64,000 nucleotides of DNA from Oopsacas minuta (Eukaryota > Porifera > Hexactinellida > Lyssacinosida > Leucopsacidae): assembly GCA_024704765.1 (NCBI GenBank), contig JAKMXF010000301.1, forward strand, positions 155,807 through 219,806, read 5' to 3'. Numbering within the stretch: the first letter of the stretch is position 1; the number at the start of each line of letters is the position of its first letter. The translations under genes were made by a program, and so were the position numbers. The notes under the pieces were generated by a model. It had not been told where the DNA came from. It saw only the letters and a program-made list of their open reading frames with translations, and did no database searches. Shown here piece after piece: positions 11,103-23,682 of the stretch.

Positions 11103-11180
11103 GACTCAAGTTAATCCTTCAGACCCAAGTTAAAAACCCCGAGCGTGGGAGGATTCAGTCCTTCTCTAAAGGAGTCTATG
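11103..11180 (-). repeat. Right TIR of the P-element
   Basis: Complement begins CATAGACTCCTTTAGAGAA and includes CTCGGGGTTTTTAACTTG, pairing with 7640-7718. Confidence 0.8.
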
Positions 11181-11272
11181 GCTTCTATACATTATATCTT
11201 TAGATTAATCAGGTCATTCATATTTTTATACTATACATCGTCAGTCAAATTATTCATAACCTAATTTCGAAA

Positions 11273-12180
11273 TGTCCTCTGGAACTAGTAAATCACAGCT
11301 CTCACTTGAAAAAGATAAGCAATGATTAATGACACAGATAGTGGTATGTCTCAAAGAAATTATCTGAGAAGTACAATTTGTCTTTGGGTGCAGTCAACAA
11401 GAAGTGAAGAGAAAAAGATACATTACTGATGCACATGACTTGAATGTAAACCCAAAATCAAAGCAGATGACAATAAACAGCAAGTTTGAAAAATCAATGA
11501 AGAAACACTCGCCTAGTTTCATCAGCTAGAGCTAGGAATATTCCGATCAGTGGACCTGTTACCCAAACAAAGGCCCAGAAGTCACTAAGTTTCTTGTAAA
11601 TGGGAGTTCAAGGAGTCCAATCGATGGCTGGAGACTTTCAGTAATCGCTACCAAATAAATTTTTGTCTTTATCTGGAGAGAGTGCTGGAGTGGACATGGG
11701 TGTCGTCGCATGCTGGCAACAGGCTCTGAATGGTGTTGTGAAAGGGTACAACTTAGATGTTATCTACAACTGTGATGAAACCGGGATATTGTTCAGATCT
11801 ATTCCAGCAAAGTCTTATGTGGAGAATAAAGACACAACTCATGGCATCAAACGTTCGAAAGAACGTATCACGGTTTTGCTTTGCTGCAACATGTCTGGCA
11901 CCGACAAATGTAAACCAACGGTTATAGGGAAGAGTCTTAGATCGCGCTGCTTCAAGAACATTGATCCTAAGTCACTCCCTGTGGATTACCAGGGCAACAA
12001 GAAAGCTTGGATGAATTCTGCCCGTTCACTCAGTGGCTAAATGATTTCGACAAAAAGATGCGCTTCCAAAATTGTCGAAAATCTTTCCCTGACTATGAAT
12101 GTTGCACTTCTTCCGAAATCTGGTAATGAGAGGAAGACACGACAACTTAGGTTCAAGGGACACGAATTGAATGAATGGAA
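11273..12180 (+). pseudogene. Tigger/pogo-type DDE transposase, fragmented
   Basis: The best-preserved block (11663-12040) reads LDVIYNCDETGILFRSIP, carrying the first catalytic D, then HGIKRSKERITVLLCCN, TDKCKPTVIGKS and NKKAWMNS, and in another frame QWLNDFDKKM. These are hallmark Tigger (DDE_1) motifs. The N-terminal part is decayed: it starts at ATG 11273 (SSGTSKSQLSLEKDKQ), with several stops. The C-terminal D and E cannot be read confidently. Inactive remnant. Confidence 0.75.
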
Positions 12181-13979
12181 GATCAATTAATAATCAATTA
12201 CCAATAAACAGAAAATGTGAGGTAGCATGAAATCAATGGATTCAACTAAGATGCAAATGTTTGTGTAAAATACGAAAATGGTATTCGATTTTGGATCCGT
12301 TGTGTTTTGTTGTTGTAAATTTTATTCATGTAAAATAGCAAGCAGCCTTTGGACACAATCTTTGGGCATGCTGTAAAACTGAATTTGGGTACTCTAGTTT
12401 CTCCACTTCAATGAAATAACGAGACTGTGACCTCACGTATTTGTACACCACATCCCTTTATTTTTCGATGCATCATGCTCGATCAACCAAACGGCGATGC
12501 AAAGAACGATCTTCTAGTATAATACTATCAACTTGATTTGAAGATGAGCTATTCCACTTAAATAAAGTGTTTTTACGGTGGAAATTATTGTATTATTGAC
12601 GCCCTACCCTCGATAAACACAAGATTTAAGAAGTTAGGAAATATCATCAGGATAATTTGCAAAAGCCTTAAAGACGAAGTTGATAAAAAATTTTATCCAC
12701 GAACACACGACTACTAAATATGCATGACCTGGTGGCTACTGAAGCAAGATATCTTGTGTAGAACAAGATTTGATACTCCTTACCTAGACATTCAACAACC
12801 GAGCGACCAACATCTATACAAAAAATGATTGTGTTTGATAACACATGCAAATATTTTGATGATATGAAGTCGTACACAGTATCAGAGTTTCATTCCATAA
12901 TAGAAACACTTGGAAATGACAAATACTCAAATAAAATGACCAAATTTAGGTAAAGGGGAAGTACTATAACACATCGCAGCTGGTGAAGAAACAATGTGAG
13001 AGAAATTGAATTATACTGGACATAGATGAAATTTTTTATGAGAACTGGTATCATGAAAAACTAACTTATCTAAAGAGACAAAGCTTATAAGAAAACAGCT
13101 GCAAACCTTTCAAAAGAAGCCATTAAGAACCACGAATATGAATTTTCTTCATACCCTTCAGTCGACGGGATTATTTGTAAGAAAACATGGATGTACATGA
13201 TACACAGAGTAGTCATTAACGACCCCGGTTCGGCGTAACTCTTTCAAATTTATTATGCCGCTCCAATTTGGACTTGCTAATGCCAGTGACAACCGTTTCT
13301 CATCCAAATAGTTGAGCACTTTGCTGTCTAGGCTTTGTTTTTCAATAAGTTATCATGTTGTAAGAATGTTGGTTTTTCTAAATCTCATGTACCTTATTAA
13401 TTAATAACATATCATCAACATTGCACATCTTATTTGTTATAACTATTCCTTTTCAAGGACAGTAGGGGAACTTCCTATAAAAATAATATCAAAGTATAGT
13501 TCAAAGATCAATTAATTTATTCAAATATGTGATTCGGTACAAGCATAAAATCATGAAGCATGGTGCTATCGACGAGATTATACATCCAGACGGACCGTCT
13601 TTCTTACACTTAGTTACAGATAATACATCACGATCTTCTACAGTCGATGGTACAAATACCCACCATGACATAAATTCCATCGCGATTGCGATAGTTTATC
13701 CAGATGTACTTATTGGAAGGAGTAAAATTCCAAGCAAAAAAAGAATAGATCACAGCAACATAAAATTAATTGTCTAGTAAACTTAAGCAATTCACAATTG
13801 ATCGACGTGCTGTTATTTTGACAAGAATCGAATGAATATTTCTTCATTCAACTATTTTAATGAATATGTATCCCCTCCCTGAAATACTGTATGTTGGATC
13901 ATTCACTTCTCTAGTTGTTTATTTGTTCTTTGGTATAGTTCACATTTCAAAAACATCCGGAATAATCTGATTAGTGCTC
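12181..13979. other. No clear gene; possibly decayed transposon DNA
   Basis: Short ORFs occur (for example 13529-13777, + strand, 82 codons) without recognised motifs. Because P-like coding follows at about 14.0 kb, some of this may be its unreadable 5' part, but I cannot show that. Confidence 0.4.
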
Positions 13980-14430
13980 GTTTCTTTCAGTTTCCCAAAA
14001 ACAAATACAACTTCAAGAAATAGCCTATTGTTCCAGCGGGTGATGTATTTTGGTCTAACCTTCAGAAGGTTACGACGCAGACCTATCTCTTAATTTCCAT
14101 GTTAAAAAAGCTCCATCGTTACACTACCATGCATTTCAAAAAATCAAAACAATCCGTTTCACTTGCTCTAGCTATTAGTGAAATAAAACTTCATCTGCAA
14201 TGACGAATATCTTAAGGATAAAGACAGTGGAACTCCAGCATTTTTAGAGCTCATAAATATGTGGTGGCTGCTTGCCAATTCAAAAGAACGTTATCATCCA
14301 GGTAAATTTGGAAATGCTATGACACTAGATACACTGAAAGATAAATTTATCCTTCTCTTAGAAATGAATAAATGGCTAATTACTTGGAAGCATTCTAAGA
14401 AAATGGGCCTCCCAAACAAACACATTTGAA
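13980..14430 (+). pseudogene. P-element-like transposase fragment
   Basis: Contains HVKKAPSLHYHAFQK and, further on in an open stretch (14218-14428), SGTPAFLELINMWWLLANS followed by ERYHPGKFGNAM. An Asn/Ser pair after a Trp-rich helix plus an upstream 'KHAPSLHYHA'-like block is the pattern of the RNase H insertion domain in P-type transposases. Frames change repeatedly and neither end is identifiable. Family assignment is moderate. Confidence 0.5.
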
Positions 14431-14805
14431 ACTGTACTAAATACGTACAAATGCTGCTATTGCTGATCTAGCAGATGACTTAGTATGCGTATATGTGATT
14501 ATGTTTATGTTTGCCGTCATCATTAAATAGCAGCTAACCACAATACTGAAGACTGCAAAAGTTTTCCAGATTGATTCACCACACCCAATTACCCCATATT
14601 CAGTGAAATTTGTAGCTTTCAAACGTAGGTTTCCCCGCTGGTGGAAAAGTAAAAACTGCCCTCTCTTTTTTTATTTAATTCCTCGGCTGGTTCCGATCTG
14701 TAGTATAGAGTAGTCTATACCGCATCATATATCGTTCTGAGAACGAAGTTTGGCAAAACTAGCTCCGCGGTTAATATGTAAAGCACGTTTTGCCTTCGTC
14801 AGAAT

Positions 14806-16060
14806 GTGAAACTAGTTTTAAATGTCGTACATGAATCTACAGTATCTGCTCTAAGTATTCAAAATTGCCAAAATCGTGTAATTAATAAAGCTACACTTCA
14901 GATTTCTTTGAATTATCTCTTCTCAGTAGTAAAATGTACAACGGAAAATGGTCCATACAAGCATGTTCGTTTATATGATCGACCCGCTCAACCATTCAGT
15001 TTTAACGACAATCGCTTTTCCTTCTTAGATCGTATAGAATGCCTAATTCATCAATCAGCAGGATTTCAGTATAGACTACTTGAGCTTACTAATCATGATG
15101 GTCTGAAATATCTCTCTCAGCTTGAATTGAATTCAATAATCACTGTTTTCGAAGGAAATGCAGAATTGATGAGGAAATTCTTTGAAGGACCAGCTCTACA
15201 GAATCAATTGGATCTTGGGTATTCTGTTGATGGTAGATGTTAGAGAGAACAATGCCCCTCTTGCAAGTTTAATAGGTCATCTATTCTTTACAAACTTGAA
15301 TTCACTGAAGCAGCTTATGAGTTTATCTATTGGATCTTCATGGGAGGGAGTGGCTTTCAAAGCGATTTTGAAACTATTTACGTTCCTCTTACCGTAGGAC
15401 ATATACGTTCTATGGAAAGGCGTATCCCCGTGCTATTTGTGGTCACTATATATTTGAATCAGCTGTTCTCTCACTGGTATTAGGAGCATTTTGGAGTAAT
15501 TTGAACGTTGAAGAACAAAAGGCCCTAAGAATTGGGTGTTTTAGAGACTAATAATCATGACATAAGTAATACTGCTGTTGAATTGGTTACATTGCCAAAG
15601 AAAGTAAGACACAACTTTCAATTGCATGTCATACATCAGTTCTATGGTTAAACTACGCTCCATATGTTTTCATTGTACAAGAGTTCGTACGCGCAGAGCG
15701 GACGAACAACTGGCCATTACAGTTTTCTGCAACTTAAAGCTTGTTAAATCTATTCGCTTTTATAGGATATAATAATTATGTGGACACCTGCCGTCATTAT
15801 CTCCAGGCAATAACTGCATTGGAAAAATCACCCAGATTTCTATCAAGAGTTCATGTCGGACAATCACACCATCAAGCGCACTAACAATAAATTGGTAGGT
15901 ATAATGGACTGATTCATCCATAGACCAAATTTTGATAAAGTCATTCAAAGGGTAGGAGTTCCATTGACAAAGGAATTACTGGAGAATGTCTTAAGCGCAT
16001 GGATTTAAATGTGTGCAGAACTTGATGGCCATTGTTGTTGTAGAGAGAATTCGAAAATAA
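14806..16060 (+). pseudogene. Unclassified repeat-associated ORF remnant
   Basis: An open stretch at 14806-15243 (145 codons) is followed, in changing frames, by EAAYEFIYWIFMGG, and near 15840 by DFYQEFMSDNHTIKRTNN and PLTKELLENVLSAW. The last pair resembles a motif I have seen in many unannotated repeat proteins of cnidarians and other invertebrates ('FMDGHHTIRRS...GGLTRG'). Its enzymatic role is unknown to me. Several stops make it a pseudogene. Alternative: two unrelated fragments. Confidence 0.4.
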
Positions 16061-16062
16061 AT

Positions 16063-17463
16063 TTGCCCCAAACTACTACAATTGCGAGCTATGACCCGAC
16101 CTAATTGTAATAAGTAAAAGATGCTATTATGCTGGCACACAAAAAAACACAGCTAAATAATTCGTTATCGACAAAGTTGACACACTAGAACCTGCATCTA
16201 CCTAAATCACTACTAGGTGGCTCGGCTGTAAGAAAAATGAAAAGTTTAATGAGATCCACAAAAGATACCAGCCACCCAAATCGGTCTTTAATGTTTCACA
16301 GACAGTACAGATAAACGATCTCCTTTCTTGTACATTTGAAAGGAATGTAGCTTGTCAAATTATGCGTACCAAGAAAATTTTGTGATACCATGCGGTGAGG
16401 TTTGAGATGAAATATCTCAAGAATATTTCTTGTCATAGTGATCGATTTAAGGTATTATGTGTCGCGGAACAGATCTCCATCCGACTAGTGAATTCACTGA
16501 CAGAGAAGTGACTTTAAGCTTGGAAAACAAGTATAGGTAATTAGGACTTAAGTTAGGAGAGTAGGGGGATGATCAAGTTTTTACATCCTCATTTCATAGA
16601 TGTATGCGGCGATCTGTTTAGAACATCAAGATGTATTATCGGGTATGGGAAGCATATAATATGTTTGTAGGATCATTTGAATATTGGAAAAAATGTGTCA
16701 TCCATGGTCACTACAATTACTCTGGAGTGTACTAACTTCATCCGACAAAGTCTTGATATTTTATAGGAAAGATCCCATTGTCAAAATTCTGCAAACGTAT
16801 ATTCGGCATGTTACAGAGCTTCCAAATTAGGCAATTTTGGGAATAATGTGTCTAAACGAATCTGGTGACGTCATTTGGTCGTTAAAGGCAGATGCGGCCC
16901 TCGCCGCACCAATAATTCAGAATTTCTGTTATTATTTATAGTCAGATGTGATGAATGCCCCACCAATACGATGTACCTCGCCGTACAAATAATTTCTTGC
17001 TTCCTACGGCCCTGATTAAGCCAATTGGTACAACAGACTCCACATGTACAACTTCTTCTTCATTCGTAGTGCCGAAATTTAGCAAAATACAACATATATG
17101 CGTCTGAAGTGTGGGATACAGTGTGAGATTTTGTGGGAATAGGTGATCTGACTTGGATATTAACCCAAAATTAATGTGTGCATTCGATTTTAAACTATTT
17201 TCAACCTATAAATATGCTATTATTAGTTCTTAATGAACTTATAACATGTCTAACCTAGTCTCAAGCTTAGGCAATATTTGAGATTTGAAAACCTGAAAAC
17301 CCCTAATATTTATTCTTCAAACACCCTTGAGATATTACAACATTAATGGATTCTCGGTTATTGAATGGCATTTATCAGTATTCCCATGCATTATGGGATA
17401 AATTTTAGCTCGTTTGCAAACAAATTATATGTAATATTTGTTCTCAAGGATTTTTATCCGTCT
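16063..17463. other. No gene recognised
   Basis: AT-rich sequence without extended ORFs. The only recognisable piece is a foldback-family arm at 16690-16735. Confidence 0.5.
16690..16735 (+). repeat. Solo arm of a foldback MITE family
   Basis: AATGTGTCATCCATGGTCAC followed by TACAATTACTCTGGA matches the right arm at 46200-46245 with few differences. It is a dispersed copy of the foldback element at 45881-46245. Confidence 0.65.
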
Positions 17464-17471
17464 ATTTATAT

Positions 17472-19624
17472 CAGGGTTGGAAAAAATCGTGATTTTTTAT
17501 TTAAATCAAATTTTTTGATTTAAATCAGATATTTAATTTAGACACTTTTAATATTATTTGAATGCTGGATTTAATGAAACATACAAACTGCTAACTACAA
17601 TACTCTTTAATGTAACAGTAAGAATATAACTTTTTAATTAATTGATAACTATATAATTATCGAAAAATTAACTTGACAAATAGATTATTTATGCGTATTA
17701 AGGAGTTTGTATAAAAATACAAGCTTCCCAGCTTTAACCGTTCCCAACCTGTTCCTCACTTTGGAGTGAACAAAACCAAAGGTTGAAAACATTCGCTCTA
17801 CTCCAACACTTGATGCTAATCCTCCAAGTATCTTGCGACAAAGTACTATAACATCGCTTTCCAGGGCGCTTTCTGAGACTCCCACCATGTAAGGGGAGAG
17901 ATAGTTTTTAAAACTTCTTCTGTAAACATGAATGGCTTGAATGGACCAGCTTCAGCTTTGAAGTTAATCACAGTAGGCAAACATGATGTATAATCCAGAC
18001 TGTATAATTCTAATACTGCATCAACCTCGTCTTTCGACAAATTTATACCCCTGTATCTTGAATCTATTAAGTTAGACAAGTAATGGGCAGCGGTTAGCGC
18101 TTGTTTGTAGCGGTCTTATACTTTATGAGTGACAATAGAGGGCATTAATGAATCCATATCTCTCTTCAGTGCTTTTCAACCTTCAACAGCATCACTCAGT
18201 TTGCAACCGTCACTCTGCACTTTATCAAGAGCGACAGCGATTGGCTTCATCCGTTTTAGATAGTCCTCAGCATTTCTCTTGATGTTAATATTTTGCACTT
18301 TCATGGCGATCGTACCGTTAATAGTGTCGCGATGTTCCTCGTACACTTTGAGGACCATTGTCCAGTTTTCCAAATAGCATTGCAGAGAATCCGCGATAGT
18401 GTTCCAGCGAACTTCTTGTGGTGGTACTAGTTTCTTTCCGACAGCAAATTTATACCATGCAGCTGGGAGATGGGTGTTCCTAAATATTTCACGATCTGAA
18501 CAATGTCTTCCTTCAAGCTTGGAATTTCAATATCTTTGGCCAATAGATTAAGATAGTGAGCAAAACAACCATAGGATATGATGTTTGTATCGGTAGTAAC
18601 ACTATCAGATGTCAGTTGTCGCCGCATTTTGACCATATTTAATGCGTTGTCCGTGATAAAGGTACCTACTTTACAACTGTATCTCTGTACAGTCGATATA
18701 ATAGCAGACGTGGCCACTTCTTGTAGATATTCAGCAGTGTGTGCATGCCTGATGTATCTACCGTTTCGGTAAGATAACTATCCCCATCGGATGTTGTCAC
18801 TGACACGCAGACAACTGGCTCGTTATGGATATTACTCCATCCGTCTAACATCATGGATACATTTTTTCCGTCAAGTTGTTCCTTGCACTGTGATTGCATA
18901 GCAACATAAGCTCGTCGAGTAGTTCATTGCCAACATTGTGTCGATTAGGAGGATGGTATCCAGGACGAAGCATAGCCATTAACTCTAAAAATTCAGGATA
19001 TTCAACAATAGTGAAAGGTGAGTTAGTTGCACAAACAAACCGTGCTATTTGGCGATCAATGGCAGCTTTTTCAGTTGTTGATGTTTGCACAACAAAGTTA
19101 GTCATACTTGACAAGACGGATTTCTGTTTCTTTGCTTGTGATACTAATCATATATCTGCCACACTACGTTTCCTCTGGGAGAGAGCTTGGATTTTCGGAT
19201 TCAAAATGCACAATTCATCATCAGTGGAGTCGATAAATTCAGCACACACATTATAATGTTGCTTTAACCTAGCAACTAGTCCTTGCATCTCCTTCCCACA
19301 CTTCAGGCATGTTGCACGACACCCTGCTTTGCCAACTTCTTTTTTCGTATCAAAATACTTCCATACGTAGTCACCCTTTCGTCCAGTCATAATGACTATG
19401 CATTCACATGCAAGAGATTCCATATTTATATGCAATACATCATAGTAATGACTTAAATAGTTTGTAGCCGTTACTATGATTTAGTAATGGCTTCAATCTA
19501 TTGAAAACAAAGTACCATTCTATTGTTCTCTGAAATCATGACACTATTAGCGAAGGGTCAAAATTTAAATAAATCAAAGATCATCATGTTGATTTTTTGA
19601 AGTGATTTAAATCAAACTACCCCG
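17472..19624 (-). mobile_element. BED-finger hAT transposon (2.15 kb)
   Basis: The left end is CAGGGTTGG (17472), the right end complement CGGGGTAG, a degraded hAT-type terminus. Flanking octamers ATTTATAT (17464-17471) and ATTTATGT (19625-19632) match at 7 of 8 positions, as expected for the 8-bp hAT target duplication. The transposase lies on the minus strand. A terminal fragment of the same family occurs at 57014-57178. Confidence 0.85.
17685..19435 (-). pseudogene. hAT transposase with N-terminal BED zinc finger
   Basis: Read from 19435 downward: a BED finger (VWKYFDTK, then CLKCGKEM and HYNVC), an RNase H-like region with MMLDGWSNIHNEPV (catalytic D in LDGW) and TFITDNALNMVKM (second D), ending with the hAT C-terminal dimerisation block ASSVGVERMFSTFG plus RNRLGTVKAGKLVFL at 17700-17815. 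The pieces lie in different frames, broken at about 18.9, 18.4 and 18.1 kb. Length and order fit a ~580-residue transposase. It is inactive unless unseen introns explain the breaks. Confidence 0.85.
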
Positions 19625-19632
19625 ATTTATGT

Positions 19633-21266
19633 CCCGATTTAGGCTTCTTGACCTACATTTTAGGTCCCCGATCTCACAATGCAATATTTGCGAGTTGAAT
19701 AGTCGACAATTTCGCATAGTATATCTTTCTAATTCTCATGCTCATTAATTTCTGGACCCGCCCAAGACGCCCACTTATACTTTTCTTGGCAGTGAATGTA
19801 TGGTGCACACCGGGTACAACTATAGTATTGTGTCGGAAGGTGATTCTCTTTTAAACGACACTAGGGGTTATTTTGAAGTCATAGAACTCGTGGAAAAATG
19901 AACAGACAACTTTAGAACACTAAAATCGGACTAAATTTGACAAAATTATAGTCAATTTACTATATAAGCAAAAGTCTATGGGATATATTGCAATAACTGG
20001 ATAAAGCCAATTTATACTCTATGTGTTGTTTGTATTCACTTTGCTTATGCATACTACTCTCACACGTTCAGCATTACTATGAGTTTGTATTTTATGTTTT
20101 ACAGGAGTAAAATCTTATGGTTTACTGTATGCATTATAACAAATCCTAGTCCGCTTCCAGTAGTATTTGTCCGAAAAATGAAGTGGGAGACGTTCTTAAA
20201 CTTATTATTAAGCCTGGGCATTCTGTATGGGCCCCCAGCACACTCCTAATACTATACTACGTCTATGACTAATCACTATAGTGTCCTTATATCTTTTACC
20301 AGTGCGATGTATCAATTTCTGGCGCGATTTGGGGAACTGAGAATGTTCAGTATTGCGCTCTGGCTTTTCCATTGCAATATAAATTAGCGATAGCTACTCT
20401 ATTCTTCTCCATTTGCCTAGAATATTTAGATCTCCTTTGAATACTTCAAATATATATATTGTACTTATCTCACACTATTCTGTTCAATCAAGTTTTTAAT
20501 AAGGAACTACACTTCATCAAACATATGGGATTGAAATTATTTGCCACCCAGTGTAACATTTTTTAATTAATGTATTTCTAATTCATCAGTATCATTTTAT
20601 GAAGTATCTAATTCAGAATTGAATTCAGTATAGGTATTGTTATTCAAGTTTATCTATAAATAGGGCTGGCTGATATAGAACACTCAAAATTTAGAACTCT
20701 GTTATTCTTGATCCATAATTATTAATACCACAGATTACATCATAGTCCCATTTCCAGAAGTGAAACTAAAATCTGGCGCCATATTTGAAATCTACCGAGT
20801 CGATTTACTATTATGCCATATTTTAACATATATCTTCAGTTTAAGTACCTATTACCTCATAATCGCGATTATGCCACCTGTGTGTGATACCGGCTAAACT
20901 TATAAACCGGACATTTCGAATTATGCTACTATGTGCGATACACACTTCACATAGACAACTTCTTATTCAATAATTATACATTTTATAAAGAATTACTTGA
21001 TAGTTTTAGAGGCTATAATGCCCAGAATTCGAGCGTCCACAGTCCATACAACGTTATCATTATACACGAATTTTTAAATAGTTGGATAGATAGACTTAAT
21101 TTAACGTGGATGCCTGTTCACAGTGTGATAATTCTACATTTACCTCAATACAATATCCAGTAAATGGAGCCAGAAATATATAATCATACAACAACAATTT
21201 CCGCAAAATGATTAGTAAGTACACTAGTAATATCCAAAAGTAAATATGTACTGGCAAAGTTTATTA
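19633..21266. other. No gene recognised
   Basis: AT-rich, with only short ORFs (for example 20933-21163). No repeat pair or coding motif was identified. Confidence 0.5.
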
Positions 21267-21593
21267 CTAGCCTATCAACTGAAAATTCCAGTGGTCATTA
21301 TTTGAATTGATTAGAGTGAAGGTGTCTGTGTCATAATTATCAACTTTCGAAGGAGTCGGAGTGAGATGTGAATGGATATCACCAGTTAAGGTAGAGGATA
21401 CGAAAAGAAGATCTTTGGACATCTCTGTGATGTTCGTTGGTAAAATCTTTGAGTGGCTCCTACCAATTTTTATCATATTACCTTTACAGGTCAATAATAC
21501 GCCAAATTCATCGCTAGCATTGAACATAGAATCTTTAGCATTGCTTGAATTAATTCTGGGCATTTGAGTGTTTGTTAAGGTATATATATCCAA
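21267..21593 (-). CDS. Hypothetical ORF, possible exon
   Basis: 108 codons open on the minus strand; the opposite strand is also open over much of it. The product contains DEFGVLLTCKGNMIKIGRS and DIHSHLTPTPSK; no family was recognised. It ends in a stop and has no evident splice context. It sits just outside the left TIR of the 6-kb transposon and could belong to a host gene interrupted by that insertion. Weak. Confidence 0.2.
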   Translation of the reverse strand: MDIYTLTNTQMPRINSSNAKDSMFNASDEFGVLLTCKGNMIKIGRSHSKILPTNITEMSKDLLFVSSTLTGDIHSHLTPTPSKVDNYDTDTFTLINSNNDHWNFQLIG

Positions 21594-21968
21594 TTTGGGA
21601 TATCACAATTCGTGACCTGCAATTCCGACTTTCAATTTGTGAAATTAATTGGTTGAAGAATCAGTTACTTTTACAGTCACTCATTAGCTTTGATTCAATA
21701 TTCTTTCATTGAGCAACGTACACATTCTACTTATGTTATATCCACTGGAAAATAGGATCTAATATTGATAGGGACCAGAGAAGCACAAGTAAATATATGT
21801 TATAATACATGAAATCAGTTAACACTATTAGCTAGCATAAATTAAATATGTACAGGTACGTATTGATAGGTCTACTCGCAAAAGTACACGCAGTGTTCGC
21901 GTAATGTAGGCGGAACGTACTATATAATATGTAGAATATTTTACTCTGATTGCGAATATAATTTACGT

Positions 21969-22416
21969 GATAACGAGTGTGAAGTTGGCTGAATATTCGA
22001 CCAGCAGTACTTCAACCATTAATTTGACCAACTTCCCATGGTCAGAATGTAAATATTTTTAGGTCATTCGAAAGAAGAGATACGGACGTTTCTGAAAATA
22101 AATGTATATTTTGTAAACTTTAATTTTTTCTAATAGAAATTGGTGCATCTAACCAGCAGTAGTTCACATAGGAATTTAGTATACTTAAACAAATTATTTT
22201 TTCCTGAAATCATGGGCATGTATTCCTGCTGTATGGACGTTTATGTGTTTAAAATATTATGGTAAATAAGCAAAGATTGTTGAGATATTTACATTTGAAA
22301 ACTGGCTTGTTAGAATCGAGTCTCTATTAGATTTGTACTAAGCACACAAATTTAATGAAACATTCTAATCCATTCTAACTATAGTAACGCATATAGATTA
22401 CTGCAATATCAACTGT
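21969..22416 (+). repeat. Left ~450-bp TIR of the 6-kb transposon
   Basis: Starts GATAACGAGTGTGAAGTTGG and ends CTGCAATATCAACTGT. It matches the complement of 27499-27947 over its whole length with only scattered substitutions (for example GTTGAG versus TTTGAG near 22280). Confidence 0.9.
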
Positions 22417-22848
22417 CTGATGTAATACGAAATGATTTGTGAATCTAAATATAGTTTTATTTATTGGTGAATTGATATTCAGTTCATAAATACGAAAACA
22501 TTGATCAAAATTCACAAAATACATCAGATTATAAGATTTTATGATCCTTGCATAGTCTTGATTTGTTGTGTTACGAGTTGAGTTGATGTATTCAGTTGTG
22601 TACCTCTCAAGTAGGCAGCAGAAGTTTTGAAGCTATAATGACTCACATATATATTCTAGGTAGATCATATTACCTTCACTTTTACTGTCATCAAAGTCTA
22701 TTTCTATCGCCCTCCAATTTACTTTCCAACAATTTACAAATTTCATCGTTATTCTGTTGACATGGGGTTTTTGTATTATTACGAAAAACTGTATTATAGC
22801 TAAGCTACATTTAAGGAATCAAATATTATTAGACCTCTATTGTTGTAC

Positions 22849-23550
22849 CTATACTATAATCTTGTCTAAAATTTCTAAAACAGGTTCATAGTGATTACCT
22901 GTATGTACAATATATATTGATCCATTAGCATTAGCGGGAGGCGAATTCAATACCTCATCAAATGAAGAACCTTTGCCGGAGAATACATTCCAACTATTTC
23001 CTGTCTCTTTCATAAACACCCATATGTCAGTCTTAAATAGAAGCGCTGCTGTAAATAGTTCCAAATCTCCACCCCAAACTCCATTGCCTTTGATGTTTGT
23101 TTATTTATATAATCTATTGTGTTCCTATAAGTATTTGGGTATTTGTTAGTAATAAATTTTCCACATTTTCTTTTAGCGAACTTGACATACTGTCTACAAT
23201 GCATTACGTATTATATGAGAATTGTCTGGCGAACCTGACACGGAATATGCTAAGGAAGAAAATAAGCAGTTCCCATCTCCAGGAATATACTGAGTTCTGC
23301 TAGGTATATAATAATTCAACGGCCTGTTCATTTGACTATTAATATTATTTATTCCTAGACTTACCCTGACATTAAGTAACGTGTTACAAATATCTAACTT
23401 TCCTGTGTAGGAGATGGGATTATAACTTGGAAGATCATAATTTAAAGTGCACCATTCCATTAGATCCAAATCTGTTATAATTTCAACGTTATTAACTGAG
23501 AGGACAACATCTGGGCTCGTGTTTCTTACAGAATCTTTGTCAATATTCAT
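22849..23550 (-). pseudogene. OTU-family cysteine protease domain (6-kb transposon)
   Basis: Minus strand: the catalytic Cys motif GDGNCLFSSLAYSVSG lies near 23280, then CRQYVKFAKRKC, VWGGDLELFTAA, LLFKTDIWVF, and the His motif HTGNHYEPVLEI near 22880. Unlike the OTU of element A, both Cys and His are kept. The N-terminal part (23550) begins with a predicted linker. Frame changes near 23200 and 23060 split the domain, so this copy needs a frameshift or an unseen intron to be read. It forms the C-terminal module of the transposon's coding region. Confidence 0.85.
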
Positions 23551-23682
23551 TTTTTTGTGTGGAATTACAAAATCAGACTTTTTTCTCTTATTATTAACTT
23601 TCCCTCCCGTTTTATTTACATTTATTGCTTCAAAAACTTTATCTACCCTACTTAGATTAGGATTGATGTAACTCTGTTGGCA

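Larger units (their letters stand above)
7640..11180 (+). mobile_element. THAP/P-element-type transposon (3.5 kb)
   Basis: Terminal inverted repeats of about 75 bp at 7640-7718 and 11103-11180 start CATAGACTCCTTTAGAGAA and share CTCGGGGTTTTTAA. The flanking octamers GCTAATAT (7632-7639) and GCTTCTAT (11181-11188) match at 6 of 8 positions, consistent with the 8-bp target duplication of P elements. The element holds one THAP transposase and a small pogo-like insertion near its 3' end. Confidence 0.8.
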
